Shown here piece by piece: positions 19,584 through 28,362 of a stretch of 64,000 nt of DNA. The first letter of the stretch is position 1. Every line of letters starts with the position of its first letter. Under the pieces are notes generated by a model. The model did no database searches, had not been told where the DNA came from, and saw nothing but the letters and a program-made list of their open reading frames with translations. The translations under genes were made by a program, and so were the position numbers. The stretch is from Rhizorhapis suberifaciens. Its GTDB lineage: Bacteria > Pseudomonadota > Alphaproteobacteria > Sphingomonadales > Sphingomonadaceae. The stretch lies in NCBI RefSeq assembly GCF_014200045.1, contig NZ_JACHOV010000010.1, positions 62,001 through 126,000 of the forward strand, given 5' to 3'.

Positions 19584-20063
19584 CTATCTTTCCTTGGGTA
19601 ATGGAACGCCCGGCAGATTCTTTGACGTACGGATCGTAAGGGAGGTTTTTACGCTCACCACATTGGGGGCAGGTGTCAGTTGCGAGGTTAGAAACTGCTG
19701 AAAGCTCTGAAGATCCCTGGCCACCACCTTAAGAATGAAGTCGATTTCTCCGTTCAGCATATGGCATTCCCTAACCTCGGGCAGACTGGCAACATGCTCT
19801 TCAAAAGCGCGGAGATCGGCTTCGGCCTGACTCTTTAGACTGACCATGGCGAATACAGTGATGCTGTAACCCAATGACGCCGGATCGACCATGGCGTGAT
19901 AGGATTTGATCGCTCCGCTGGTTTCCAGGGAACGCACCCGGCGCAAGCAGGGGGGAGCCGTCAGCCCTACCTTTTTTGCCAATTCCACATTGGTCATACG
20001 GCCCTCATCCTGCAGTTCGGCCAGGATTTGCAGATCGATACCATCGATATTGGGGCCAGCCAT
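19584..20063 (-). CDS. Lrp/AsnC-family transcriptional regulator
   Basis: A 159-residue regulator with an N-terminal helix-turn-helix (DLQILAELQDEGRMTNVELA, about residues 9-28) and a C-terminal RAM/AsnC ligand-binding domain (EVRECHMLNGEIDFILKV). Such proteins sense amino acids and form octameric rings on DNA. The ATG at 20063 is preferred over one at 20102 because a purine-rich AGGAAAGG lies upstream of it. Target genes cannot be deduced. Transcription is convergent with acylphosphatase and divergent from the kinase gene at 20228. Confidence 0.9.
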   Translation of the reverse strand: MAGPNIDGIDLQILAELQDEGRMTNVELAKKVGLTAPPCLRRVRSLETSGAIKSYHAMVDPASLGYSITVFAMVSLKSQAEADLRAFEEHVASLPEVRECHMLNGEIDFILKVVARDLQSFQQFLTSQLTPAPNVVSVKTSLTIRTSKNLPGVPLPKER

Positions 20064-20227
20064 GAACTCGAAACAACCTTTCCTCTTAATGCGCGATACC
20101 ATAATTATATTTCAGACAAATGCAATTGTCCCACTATGCGACGTATCAAAGTGGAATATTTCCATTTGCCTTGAACAAGCATATTCCGGACGCTTAACGG
20201 TCCGTTAGGATTTTCCGGGAGTCGGAA

Positions 20228-21919
20228 TTGCGTTTCAACGACCAGTTGCACACCATCTTGGCTGCAAAACCGCCAGGGGCCGGGGGCGCGGTCACGCGTT
20301 GGCGGCAGTGTGTCGACATTTTGGCGCAATATGACCGCCCCTCCAGGGGAGGCATGAGCGATGCGGATCGAGAGGCAATCCTGGAAGAACTTGAGGCACT
20401 TCGGGACAAGGTCAACGAAAGGCAACGGATTTCGACCGTTGTAGATATCGGAACTCGTCTACGTTCTCCAGCCCTTGTCCGCTTTTTTGGAACCGACCGC
20501 CCTTCGATTTGCGCTGCCGCGATGGTGCGGGCACAGCTGCCTGACGGAATCTGGGCGGAGATGATCAAGGAGATCTCGCCCACGGCGCGGGGCGTGCTTC
20601 GACATCGGGAGGATATGGGGCCGCTTGCAAAGCGCGCGCTGGCGAGCTTTGGGTCCCATGACCTGGTGCTGACCACGTCCGTTCCGGCTGTTGAAGAACA
20701 AAAGCAGGAAGCGCCCGCACAAGCGCCTTCCGCCGGTGTAGATGAAAGCCAGATCCGCCGGCTGGTGGACCGGATCGAGCGATTTACGAGCGGGCGGGAG
20801 CTTGCGCCTTCGCTAGCCGACGACATTGCGGAAGTCGACGAGGAAGCGTCCCAACCGGTGCCGATTTCCGATCCGGAGGTGCGCGAGTTCAGCTTTGAGA
20901 CGGACGTCGACGGCGTGATCCATTGGGTGAAGGGGGCCGCGCGAGGCCAACTGATCGGCATGTCCATATCGCAGCCGCCGCCTTTCGCAAACGCAGGACC
21001 GGACGGCCATGTAGCCGGAGCGTTCAGGCATCGCACGGCATTCCGAAATGCCCGCTTCACCATTGAGGCCGGACGACTGGCGGGGGAATGGCGCATGTCG
21101 GCCATCCCCTATTTCCATCAGCAGACTGGGCGCTTCCTGGGCTATCGGGGCAATGCGAGACGTCCGCATTTGCACGAAGTGACCGGGGGAATACCGGGCG
21201 GCTTCTACGGTTCGTCCATGCGGACCGATTCACTGCGCGAGCTGATCCACGAACTGAGGACGCCGCTTAATGCCATTCTGGGTTTTGCGGAAATCATCGA
21301 CCATCAGCTTTTTGGCCCCGTCAGTAGCCAATATCGGGCTTTGGCGCAGGATATAGTGAATGATGCCCAGCAACTGCTCGGCACGTTCGACGATCTGGAC
21401 CTCGCAACCCGTATCGAGCGGGGTGATCTGGCTACCCAATCGGGAGCCGTGGATCCTGCTGAGCTGGTTTTGGGTCTGGCCGCACGGTTCAGCGATCATG
21501 GAGCGGCAGGAAGGCTGGATATCAGCGCCGCCGAGCACCTGCCGCCGCTGCGGCTCGACAGGATCGAGGCCGAACGCATGTTTCAGCATCTCCTGCGGAT
21601 TGTTCTTTCCGTTGCGGGGCCTGGTGAACAGATCCGTGGTCAATGCTGGTATAATGCGGGCCATCCGTACCACGCCATCGTCTTCGATATTGATCGCCCG
21701 GCTGCCTTGCGCGGCTTGGAAGAAACCGAAATGTTCGATTCTGGCTATGGACCAGATGGCGAGTGGCCGGATGCACCTTTGCTCGGCATCGGTTTTTCAC
21801 TGAGGCTGGTCCGCAACCTGGCCCGCAGCGGCGGCGGCAATTTCCACATTGAGGATGATCACTTCACCTTGGTTCTGCCGGCCCTGGTGGAAGCGGGAGA
21901 AAGCGGCACTGGCGGCTAG
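20228..21919 (+). CDS. PAS-HisKA sensor protein with degenerate ATP-binding domain
   Basis: A 563-residue soluble protein: an uncharacterised N-terminal region (1-210), a PAS-like domain at about 219-312 ending in FLGYRGNARRP, HisKA with intact phosphoacceptor His341 (LIHELRTPLNAILGF), and a C-terminal region where HATPase should be. There the N-box asparagine is missing (LLRIVLSVA, about 455-463), the DxGxG G1 box is replaced by FDIDRPAAL, and G2 is only partly kept (GIGFSLRLVRNL). It can probably be phosphorylated but may not bind ATP. The start is a TTG with GGGAG eight bases upstream; an in-frame ATG lies at 20354. Confidence 0.82.
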   Translation: MRFNDQLHTILAAKPPGAGGAVTRWRQCVDILAQYDRPSRGGMSDADREAILEELEALRDKVNERQRISTVVDIGTRLRSPALVRFFGTDRPSICAAAMVRAQLPDGIWAEMIKEISPTARGVLRHREDMGPLAKRALASFGSHDLVLTTSVPAVEEQKQEAPAQAPSAGVDESQIRRLVDRIERFTSGRELAPSLADDIAEVDEEASQPVPISDPEVREFSFETDVDGVIHWVKGAARGQLIGMSISQPPPFANAGPDGHVAGAFRHRTAFRNARFTIEAGRLAGEWRMSAIPYFHQQTGRFLGYRGNARRPHLHEVTGGIPGGFYGSSMRTDSLRELIHELRTPLNAILGFAEIIDHQLFGPVSSQYRALAQDIVNDAQQLLGTFDDLDLATRIERGDLATQSGAVDPAELVLGLAARFSDHGAAGRLDISAAEHLPPLRLDRIEAERMFQHLLRIVLSVAGPGEQIRGQCWYNAGHPYHAIVFDIDRPAALRGLEETEMFDSGYGPDGEWPDAPLLGIGFSLRLVRNLARSGGGNFHIEDDHFTLVLPALVEAGESGTGG

Positions 21920-21941
21920 ACTCTGCTGCCTCACATTCGTT

Positions 21942-21965
21942 CGTGTCGAGCGAAGTCGAGACACG
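21942..21965. repeat. Short palindromic (REP-like) element
   Basis: A 24-base near-palindrome whose outer 6 bases (CGTGTC and GACACG) are perfect complements, with GAGCGAAGTCGA in the middle. It sits between the kinase gene and mtnP, which converge, so it could act as a bidirectional terminator stem or be one copy of a dispersed intergenic repeat. The gap 21920-22052 holds nothing else I recognise. Confidence 0.5.
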
Positions 21966-22052
21966 TTGGTACAAGCCGATGTCCCTTGCACATTGCGCCG
22001 AGCTGGATCTCGCTAGCACTGAAAGAAGGAATCGCCCAAGGCGCAGAGCTTT

Positions 22053-22931
22053 TTATGCACCAGCTCTTTTGAGCACTCGGCCGGCGATACATTCTAGGCG
22101 AGCCGCAATTAGCGGATCGCGGGCCTCAGGCACCGTTATTATGGCGCGATCCAGGCAGGTATCGATTGGCGATGAATCTCTTCGCTCGGGCAACCGTGCG
22201 GCTAATTCGATCACCAATATTCTTGCCAGATCGGCGTTGAGGTGCAGCACCTTCAACACGTCCGCGACTTCAACTCCATCTTCCTCATCGCGCCAACCAT
22301 CATAATCCGTCACCATGCCGACAAGCGCATAGGGCAGCTCGGCTTCCCGCGCGAGCTTTGCCTCCGGCATCGCGGTCATGCCGATGATATCGCAGCCCCA
22401 GTCGCGGTACATTCGGCTTTCCGCGCGAGTGGAAAATTGGGGCCCTTCCATTGCGAGATAAGTTCCCCTGTCAATTACCTCTGCACCCGCTGCTCTGGCT
22501 GCGGCTCCAGCCAGATTCGCCAGACGTGGGCAGACAGGATCTGCCATGCTGACATGAGCTACCAGGCCTTCTCCAAAAAAGCTTTTTGGTCGAGCGAAAG
22601 TGCGATCAACAAACTGGTCAGCAATTACGAAGTGCCCTGGCGACAGTTCCTCACGCAAAGAACCCACGGCAGAAATAGAGAGAATATCCGTGCATCCTGC
22701 CCGCTTCATTGCGTCGATGTTGGCGCGAACATTTATGTCGGTCGGGGACAAGCGATGGCCCCTTCCGTGGCGGGGCAAGAACACGAATTTTACACCCTGA
22801 ATGTGCCCGATCAGCAGTTCGTCGGAGGGCTTCCCCCAAGGCGTGTCGATCGAAATCCATTGTGCATCTTCAAGGCCTTCGACCTGATATAGGCCCGACC
22901 CGCCGATAATACCAATAGTCCATTCGTTCAC
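22053..22931 (-). CDS. mtnP: S-methyl-5'-thioadenosine phosphorylase
   Basis: A 292-residue member of the PNP/MTAP family that cleaves methylthioadenosine to adenine and methylthioribose-1-phosphate in methionine salvage. Motifs are IGIIGGSGLY at the N-terminus, FLPRHGRGHR (phosphate site), SAVGSLREE, and YLAMEGPQFSTRAES followed by GMTAMPEAKLARE. It is transcribed in the same direction as the downstream Asp/Glu racemase and pnt genes, but about 120 bases separate it from its right-hand neighbour. Confidence 0.94.
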   Translation of the reverse strand: MNEWTIGIIGGSGLYQVEGLEDAQWISIDTPWGKPSDELLIGHIQGVKFVFLPRHGRGHRLSPTDINVRANIDAMKRAGCTDILSISAVGSLREELSPGHFVIADQFVDRTFARPKSFFGEGLVAHVSMADPVCPRLANLAGAAARAAGAEVIDRGTYLAMEGPQFSTRAESRMYRDWGCDIIGMTAMPEAKLAREAELPYALVGMVTDYDGWRDEEDGVEVADVLKVLHLNADLARILVIELAARLPERRDSSPIDTCLDRAIITVPEARDPLIAARLECIAGRVLKRAGA

Positions 22932-23029
22932 GGCGTCCGCCTCATGTTCGGCTCTCGTGCTGCTGCTTCTTAAGTGCCCTTCGCCACTGGGCAGACTTCA
23001 AATTAGGCGCATCGAACTGTCTGCAGGTC

Positions 23030-23722
23030 TCATTCTTCCAAAATATGAGCCACTGCCGCCTGCGCGTGCAGACTTGTGCCATCATAAATCGGCAGCACAT
23101 TGGCCCGCACATCGACGATCATTTCAAGTTCCGTACATGCCAGCACCACTGCCGGCACATGCGCCTGATAAATATTGGTAAAGATTGTCTTCATCGTACG
23201 TTCCGACGCGCGGGTCGCTTTCCCGACGGCAAGCTCCTCATAGATTATCCGGTCAATCTCCTGCGCCCATTGCATATCAGGCGGCATCAGGGAAATGCCG
23301 TGCGATACCAGCCGCTGCCGATAAAAGCGTTCCATCATGACATTATGCGTGCCGATCAAAGCGGCGCTTTTGACGCCGTCGGCCTTCATCTTTTCACCCA
23401 CTGCATCGGCAATATGCAGGATGGGCACCGAAACTGCCTGGGCTACTTCGTCGTAAACCCGGTGCATGCTGTTCGCGCAAATAATCAGCGCGGTCGCTCC
23501 GGCCGTTTCCAACCGATGCGCCGCGCCGATCAATATATCGGCCGTTCGGGCCCATTCCTCGTCAGTCTGGGCCTTTGCGACTTCCGCAAAATCCAGGCTC
23601 TCGATGAGCAGGGGAGCGCAATGCAGACCGCCCTTGCGCCTGCTGATCGCCTCGTTGATGATTTGGTAATAGCGGACGGTTGAGGTCCAGCTCATACCTC
23701 CAATAAGGCCGATCTTTCGCAT
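23030..23722 (-). CDS. Aspartate/glutamate racemase family protein
   Basis: A 230-residue cofactor-independent racemase-fold protein. The N-terminus KIGLIGGMSWTST and the two catalytic cysteines, in ICANSMHRV and VLACTELEMI, are in the expected places for the Asp/Glu racemase (RacX/YgeA) family, giving a two-cysteine acid/base pair. Whether it racemises aspartate, glutamate or another amino acid cannot be decided. It starts 12 bases after the pntB stop, so it may be the last gene of the leftward pnt transcript. Confidence 0.9.
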   Translation of the reverse strand: MRKIGLIGGMSWTSTVRYYQIINEAISRRKGGLHCAPLLIESLDFAEVAKAQTDEEWARTADILIGAAHRLETAGATALIICANSMHRVYDEVAQAVSVPILHIADAVGEKMKADGVKSAALIGTHNVMMERFYRQRLVSHGISLMPPDMQWAQEIDRIIYEELAVGKATRASERTMKTIFTNIYQAHVPAVVLACTELEMIVDVRANVLPIYDGTSLHAQAAVAHILEE

Positions 23723-23734
23723 TGCTACCCTTGC

Positions 23735-25147
23735 TTAGTCGAGATGTTTGACGATCTCCTCTACCATCTTCTTCGCGTCTGCAAGAAGCATCATGGTGTT
23801 ATCCATGTAGAAAACGTCATTATCAACGCCGGCATATCCCACGCCGCCCATGGAGCGTTTCACGAAGAGCACGGTTTTGGCCTTCGATACGTCGAGGATG
23901 GGCATGCCATAGATGGGTGAGGACTTGTCGGTTTTTGCCGCCGGGTTGGTGACATCGTTTGCCCCGATGACGAAGGCGACGTCGGTCTGAGAGAATTCGC
24001 TATTGATATCCTCCAGTTCGAATACCTCGTCATAAGGTACGCTGGCTTCAGCCAAAAGCACATTCATGTGCCCCGGCATACGGCCCGCCACCGGGTGAAT
24101 GGCATATTTCACCTTGACGCCTGCTTCCTTCAGCATGTCGCCCATTTCCCGCAGAGCGTGCTGTGCCTGCGCCACCGCCATGCCGTAACCCGGTACGATG
24201 ATGACTTGTTCGGCCTGATCCATCAGGAAAGCCGCATCTTCGGCCGAACCACGCTTCCAAGGCCGGTCTGTGGCGGCAGTTGCACCGCTTACGCCGCCTT
24301 CGGCACCGAAACCGCCAGCAATGACGCTGATGAAGCTGCGATTCATTGCCTTGCACATGATGTAGGACAGGATCGCGCCCGATGAACCCACCAGAGCGCC
24401 GGTGATGATCATCGCGCTGTTGCCCAGCGTAAAGCCCATCGCTGCCGCGGCCCAGCCCGAATAGCTGTTCAGCATGGAAACGACGACGGGCATGTCCGCC
24501 CCCCCGATGGGAATGATCAGCAAAAAGCCAATGGCAAAGCTGAGCGCCGTCACCGTCCAGAATACCCAGGGGCTCTGGTCGGTCAGGAAGTAGGCGATCA
24601 AGCCTATGATGCCTGCCAGTGTCCCGAGGTTGATGACGTGGCGAGCAGGCAGCATGATCGGGGCGCCCGACATATTGCCGTTTAGCTTTAGAAAGGCGAT
24701 GACCGATCCTGAAAAGGTGATGGCGCCAATCGCCGAACCCAGGCCCATTTCGACCCGGCTGACCAGATGGATCACACCGTCAGGCCCCGCAATGCCAAAG
24801 GCCTGCGGGCTCATGAACGCGCCCGCCGCCACCAGCACGGCGGCCATACCCACCAGGCTGTGAAAGGCAGCCACCAACTGTGGCATCGCCGTCATGGCGA
24901 TCTTCCGCGCGATGATGAAGCCGACCACGCCACCAACCGCAATGGCGATGACGATTTCGGTAATGCTCGCAATGTCATGCGTCACGAGCGTCGTGCCGAC
25001 CGCGATTGTCATGCCGATCATACCGAAACGGTTGCCCCGACGGCTCGACGCCGGGCTGGACAGCCCGCGCAAGGCGAGGATGAAACAGACGCCCGCAATC
25101 AGATAGGCGAGCGCGACCCAGGAAGGAACCCCAGCAACTTCGTGCAT
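23735..25147 (-). CDS. pntB: NAD(P) transhydrogenase subunit beta
   Basis: A 470-residue protein: about nine hydrophobic helices in the first 280 residues, then the soluble NADP(H)-binding domain III with VPGYGMAVAQAQH and a FVIGANDVTNPAAKTDKSSP segment. It is part of the proton-translocating transhydrogenase that makes NADPH from NADH using proton-motive force. The neighbouring pnt genes are split in the three-subunit Rhodospirillum arrangement. It starts two bases after the stop of the small alpha subunit. Confidence 0.96.
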   Translation of the reverse strand: MHEVAGVPSWVALAYLIAGVCFILALRGLSSPASSRRGNRFGMIGMTIAVGTTLVTHDIASITEIVIAIAVGGVVGFIIARKIAMTAMPQLVAAFHSLVGMAAVLVAAGAFMSPQAFGIAGPDGVIHLVSRVEMGLGSAIGAITFSGSVIAFLKLNGNMSGAPIMLPARHVINLGTLAGIIGLIAYFLTDQSPWVFWTVTALSFAIGFLLIIPIGGADMPVVVSMLNSYSGWAAAAMGFTLGNSAMIITGALVGSSGAILSYIMCKAMNRSFISVIAGGFGAEGGVSGATAATDRPWKRGSAEDAAFLMDQAEQVIIVPGYGMAVAQAQHALREMGDMLKEAGVKVKYAIHPVAGRMPGHMNVLLAEASVPYDEVFELEDINSEFSQTDVAFVIGANDVTNPAAKTDKSSPIYGMPILDVSKAKTVLFVKRSMGGVGYAGVDNDVFYMDNTMMLLADAKKMVEEIVKHLD

Positions 25148-25148
25148 G

Positions 25149-25430
25149 TCAGCGCTCCTTCTTCTTGTACATGGCCAGCATGCGTTCGGTCACGGCGAAG
25201 CCGCCGAAAATATTGACCGAAGCCATTGCGACAGCAACAAGGCCGAGCCACTTGGCGGTCTCGCTGCTTGCCTCGGCGCTTGCGATCAGCGCGCCCACTA
25301 TGATGACCGAAGAAATGGCGTTGGTGACCGCCATCAACGGCGTGTGCAGCGCCGGCGTCACCGACCAGACCACATAATAGCCGACGAAACACGCCAGCAC
25401 GAAAATCGACAGGATGGAAATGAAGTCCAT
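25149..25430 (-). CDS. pntAB: NAD(P) transhydrogenase subunit alpha part 2 (membrane)
   Basis: A 93-residue protein with three hydrophobic segments (ILSIFVLACFVGYYVVW, AISSVIIVGALIASA, LVAVAMASVNIFGGFAV) and a short basic tail (MYKKKER). This is domain IIa of transhydrogenase, encoded separately from the soluble NAD-binding part as in other alphaproteobacteria. It lies two bases upstream of pntB and 74 bases downstream of pntAA; that gap is filled by a palindromic repeat. Confidence 0.93.
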   Translation of the reverse strand: MDFISILSIFVLACFVGYYVVWSVTPALHTPLMAVTNAISSVIIVGALIASAEASSETAKWLGLVAVAMASVNIFGGFAVTERMLAMYKKKER

Positions 25431-25444
25431 ATTGGCCCCCTATT

Positions 25445-25499
25445 CGTCACCCCCGCAAAAGCGGGGTCCAGTTGGATTCCCGCTTCTGCGGGAATGACG
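25445..25499. repeat. Double-hairpin palindromic repeat between pntAA and pntAB
   Basis: This 55-base element starts CGTCA and ends TGACG. It contains two hairpins, CCCCGC-AAAA-GCGGGG and a second built on ATTCCCGC/GCGGGAAT. The same terminal sequence and hairpin type recur at about 34102. It lies inside an operon, so it would appear in the pnt mRNA between two cistrons and could affect stability or partial termination. Elements like this are dispersed in many GC-rich proteobacterial genomes. Confidence 0.75.
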
Positions 25500-25504
25500 G
25501 ACAA

Positions 25505-26629
25505 TTAAAGCAATTTTGCGTTTACGACCTTGCCGCCTTGTGTCAGGCGAATGCCCTGCACAATTTCGTCGTCATCGGGCAGCAGGGGCGCCTTCTTCTC
25601 TCCGTCCCAGAAGGCCGATAGGAAGTTGAAGAGGTTACGCGAATAGAGCGCGGATGCGTCCGCGGCGAGCCGGCTCGCCACATTCTTGTGGCCGACAATC
25701 TTGACGCCGTGCTTTACGACAACCTCGCCGAGCACCGCGCCTTCGACATTGCCGCCCTGTTCGACGGCAAGGTCAACGATTACGCTTCCTGGCTTCATCG
25801 TCGCTATCTGTGCATCACTGATTAGGCGCGGCGCAGGCCGCCCCGGGATCAGCGCGGTGGTAATGACGATGTCCTGCTTTGCGATGTGGCTGGATACCAG
25901 TTCAGCTTGCGCCTTTTGATATTCTTCCGACATTTCCGAAGCATAACCGCCAGAGCCTTCGCCCTCGATGCCAGCGACATTTTCTACAAAGATCGGCTTT
26001 GCGCCCAGCGACAGGATCTGCTCCTTGGTCGCCGAACGGACATCGGTGGCGGACACCTGAGCGCCCAGACGTCGGGCCGTCGCAATCGCCTGTAGTCCCG
26101 CGACGCCTACACCCATGATGAAAGCACGTGCAGCGGAAACCGTGCCTGCCGCCGTCATCATCATCGGAAAGGCCCGGCCATATTCGGCCGCCGCATCGAG
26201 CACCGCCTTATAACCCGACAGGTTCGACTGCGAAGACAATATGTCCATCGACTGGGCACGTGTGATGCGCGGCATCAACTCCATCGCCAGCGCCTCGAGC
26301 CCTGCCTCAGCGTAACTATCCACCCGCGCCCGCTCGCCAAAGGGATTTAAGCCCGCGACCAGCAAAGCGCTTGGCTTTACTCCGTTCAAGCTTGGCACTG
26401 TCGGACCTTGCACGCCAAGGATGATATCGGCATCCTTGAGCGCCTCTGCCCGGCTCGCGATTGTCGCGCCAGCAGCAGTATAATCCGCATCCGAAATGGA
26501 TGCCGAATCGCCAGCGCCCTGCTCAACGGTCAGGGCAGCGCCCAAACCAATGAACTTCTTGACCGTCTCAGGCGTAGCGGAAACCCGCCGCTCGCCTTCG
26601 GCCTGCTCTTTCAGAACAGCGATTTTCAT
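25505..26629 (-). CDS. pntAA: NAD(P) transhydrogenase subunit alpha part 1 (NAD-binding)
   Basis: A 374-residue soluble protein with the alanine-dehydrogenase/PNT fold: KIAVLKEQAEGERRVSATP at the N-terminus and the Rossmann site GVGVAGLQAIATARRLGAQV with its Asp acceptor in the following strand (VSATDVR). It provides domain I of transhydrogenase and binds NAD(H). It is the promoter-proximal gene of the leftward pnt set; the oxidase subunit IV gene ends 10 bases upstream of its start. Confidence 0.95.
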   Translation of the reverse strand: MKIAVLKEQAEGERRVSATPETVKKFIGLGAALTVEQGAGDSASISDADYTAAGATIASRAEALKDADIILGVQGPTVPSLNGVKPSALLVAGLNPFGERARVDSYAEAGLEALAMELMPRITRAQSMDILSSQSNLSGYKAVLDAAAEYGRAFPMMMTAAGTVSAARAFIMGVGVAGLQAIATARRLGAQVSATDVRSATKEQILSLGAKPIFVENVAGIEGEGSGGYASEMSEEYQKAQAELVSSHIAKQDIVITTALIPGRPAPRLISDAQIATMKPGSVIVDLAVEQGGNVEGAVLGEVVVKHGVKIVGHKNVASRLAADASALYSRNLFNFLSAFWDGEKKAPLLPDDDEIVQGIRLTQGGKVVNAKLL

Positions 26630-26639
26630 CGATTGAGCG

Positions 26640-26762
26640 TCAAGCGATCATGAGGATAACGAACGCCGCCACAGCGACGCTGACAACGGTGCCCCACTTC
26701 ATCAGCGCCAGGAAACCGTGGTAGGTTTTGACCTCCTGGTTCAAATTACCGTTCGCGGCCAT
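26640..26762 (-). CDS. aa3-type cytochrome c oxidase subunit IV
   Basis: A 40-residue protein starting MAANGNLNQEVKTYHGFLALMKWG with one membrane helix at its C-terminus (VVSVAVAAFVILMIA), matching the very short COX aa3 subunit IV family of alphaproteobacteria. The ATG at 26762 is preferred because GGAAAGGGAAAAA lies just upstream; longer in-frame readings add a non-conserved leader. It stands apart from any oxidase operon, next to pnt, and is divergent from a sigma-54 activator gene. Confidence 0.88.
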   Translation of the reverse strand: MAANGNLNQEVKTYHGFLALMKWGTVVSVAVAAFVILMIA

Positions 26763-26913
26763 AATTTTTCCCTTTCCGATATTCAAATTGGGGGCCTGTG
26801 TAACCTCATGCTTCCATGTCCACAAGCCTGCGTTATCAAAGAATCGCATTAGATTAATCGGCTCTTTACTTCAGTGGGTTATTGGGGAGATCTGTTCAAT
26901 TAAAGGGTTCCAC

Positions 26914-28347
26914 ATGGCGCAAAACGGCACGCCCCTGCTAATGCTGATTGATGACGAGCCGGCGCAGCGCCGGTTGATCGCCGCATTGGCTTCGCGGGCG
27001 GGCTGGAGGACTATCTTCGCCAGTGACGCGGAAACCGCAATCGCGACCCTTGGCACGCAGGACGGCATGCGGCTCGATGCAATATTGCTTGATCATTGGG
27101 TGCCTGAGTTCGACGCAGCTCAATTGATCGCCGACATCAAGGACCGCCGTCCCGCCCTGCCGATTCTGGTGCTTACGGCACAAAACAGCGTCGCTGCGGC
27201 TGTGGAAGCCATGCGGGCGGGCGCCACGGATTTCCTTTCAAAACCGATCGCGCCCGATCGGCTTTTGGCCGCCCTCCACGCCGCGATTTCTCTCGCGCCC
27301 GAGGTCGGCGAGTTGCGCCCTCTTTCGGAAAAGATGTCGGCGCCGCTGGCTTTTGAAGAGATTGTCGGATCGGCGCCCCAGTTCCGGACGGCGCTCGCCA
27401 TCGCCGCCAAGGCCGCGCGCGCCAGAATTCCAATCCTTATCGAAGGCGAAAGCGGCGTCGGCAAGGAAGTCATTGCGCAAGCCATCCATGCTGCGTCGCC
27501 TCGCTTCAAGCAGAAGATGGTCACAGTGAACTGCGGAGCCATTCCCGCAAATCTGGTGGAATCGGAACTGTTCGGACATGAACGCGGCGCTTTTACCGGC
27601 GCGTTTGAGCGTCAGGTTGGCCGGTTTATCGATGCCGATGGCGGCACGTTGTTCCTGGATGAGATTGGCGAGCTTCCCATGGACGCGCAGGTGAAGCTGC
27701 TCCGCGTCCTGGAAAATGGCGAGGCACAGCCCATCGGCGCGCGCATGCCCCAGCAAGTGGACGTCCGGGTTATCGCCGCCACTAACCGCAAGTTGCAGGA
27801 CGAAGTCGAGGCCGGCCGTTTCCGGGAGGACCTCTATTATCGCCTGAATGTCGTCCAGGTCACCATTCCCCCGCTTCGGGAACGCACTGGGGATATTCCA
27901 GCCCTGGCGCGCCATTTGCTCGCCCGTATCGCAACCCAACCGGGACTGCGGAGCCTGGGCATAACCGCCGAGGCAATCGGCCTGCTCATGGCGCATCAGT
28001 GGCCGGGGAACGTAAGGCAACTGCAAAACGCCCTCTTTCGTGCCGCCGTTCTATGCGAAGGCGACGCTTTGACTCCTGCGGATTTTCCTCAGATCGCAAC
28101 ACAGATCGAGGCGAAGCAGACCAGCGAAGCTCCGCGTGCGCGCCTGACGGATCATGGCGTAGGAATAACCTTATATGAAAGGGACGGTCATATCCGGGCC
28201 CTGGCGGCAATCGAAGCCGACGTCATCCGCCTTGCCATCGGCCATTATCGCGGCCGCATGACAGAGGTGGCCCGTCGCCTCGGGATTGGCCGCTCGACTC
28301 TTTATCGGAAACTTGCGGAACTAGGCATCGACAGCAGCGCTGCGTGA
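26914..28347 (+). CDS. Orphan NtrC-family sigma-54 response regulator
   Basis: A 477-residue regulator: receiver domain beginning at [11 protein letters not shown] with the acceptor Asp in [14 protein letters not shown]+ domain with GESGVGKE and an intact GAFTGA loop, Walker [11 protein letters not shown], and a C-terminal Fis-type helix-turn-helix ([24 protein letters not shown]). It should therefore activate sigma-54 promoters. No kinase gene is adjacent. ATG 26914 is used; upstream in-frame sequence extends into the divergent oxidase gene. It is convergent with kup, with 15 bases between the stops. Confidence 0.9.
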   Translation: MAQNGTPLLMLIDDEPAQRRLIAALASRAGWRTIFASDAETAIATLGTQDGMRLDAILLDHWVPEFDAAQLIADIKDRRPALPILVLTAQNSVAAAVEAMRAGATDFLSKPIAPDRLLAALHAAISLAPEVGELRPLSEKMSAPLAFEEIVGSAPQFRTALAIAAKAARARIPILIEGESGVGKEVIAQAIHAASPRFKQKMVTVNCGAIPANLVESELFGHERGAFTGAFERQVGRFIDADGGTLFLDEIGELPMDAQVKLLRVLENGEAQPIGARMPQQVDVRVIAATNRKLQDEVEAGRFREDLYYRLNVVQVTIPPLRERTGDIPALARHLLARIATQPGLRSLGITAEAIGLLMAHQWPGNVRQLQNALFRAAVLCEGDALTPADFPQIATQIEAKQTSEAPRARLTDHGVGITLYERDGHIRALAAIEADVIRLAIGHYRGRMTEVARRLGIGRSTLYRKLAELGIDSSAA

Positions 28348-28362
28348 CGCGCTGAAGAAGTT

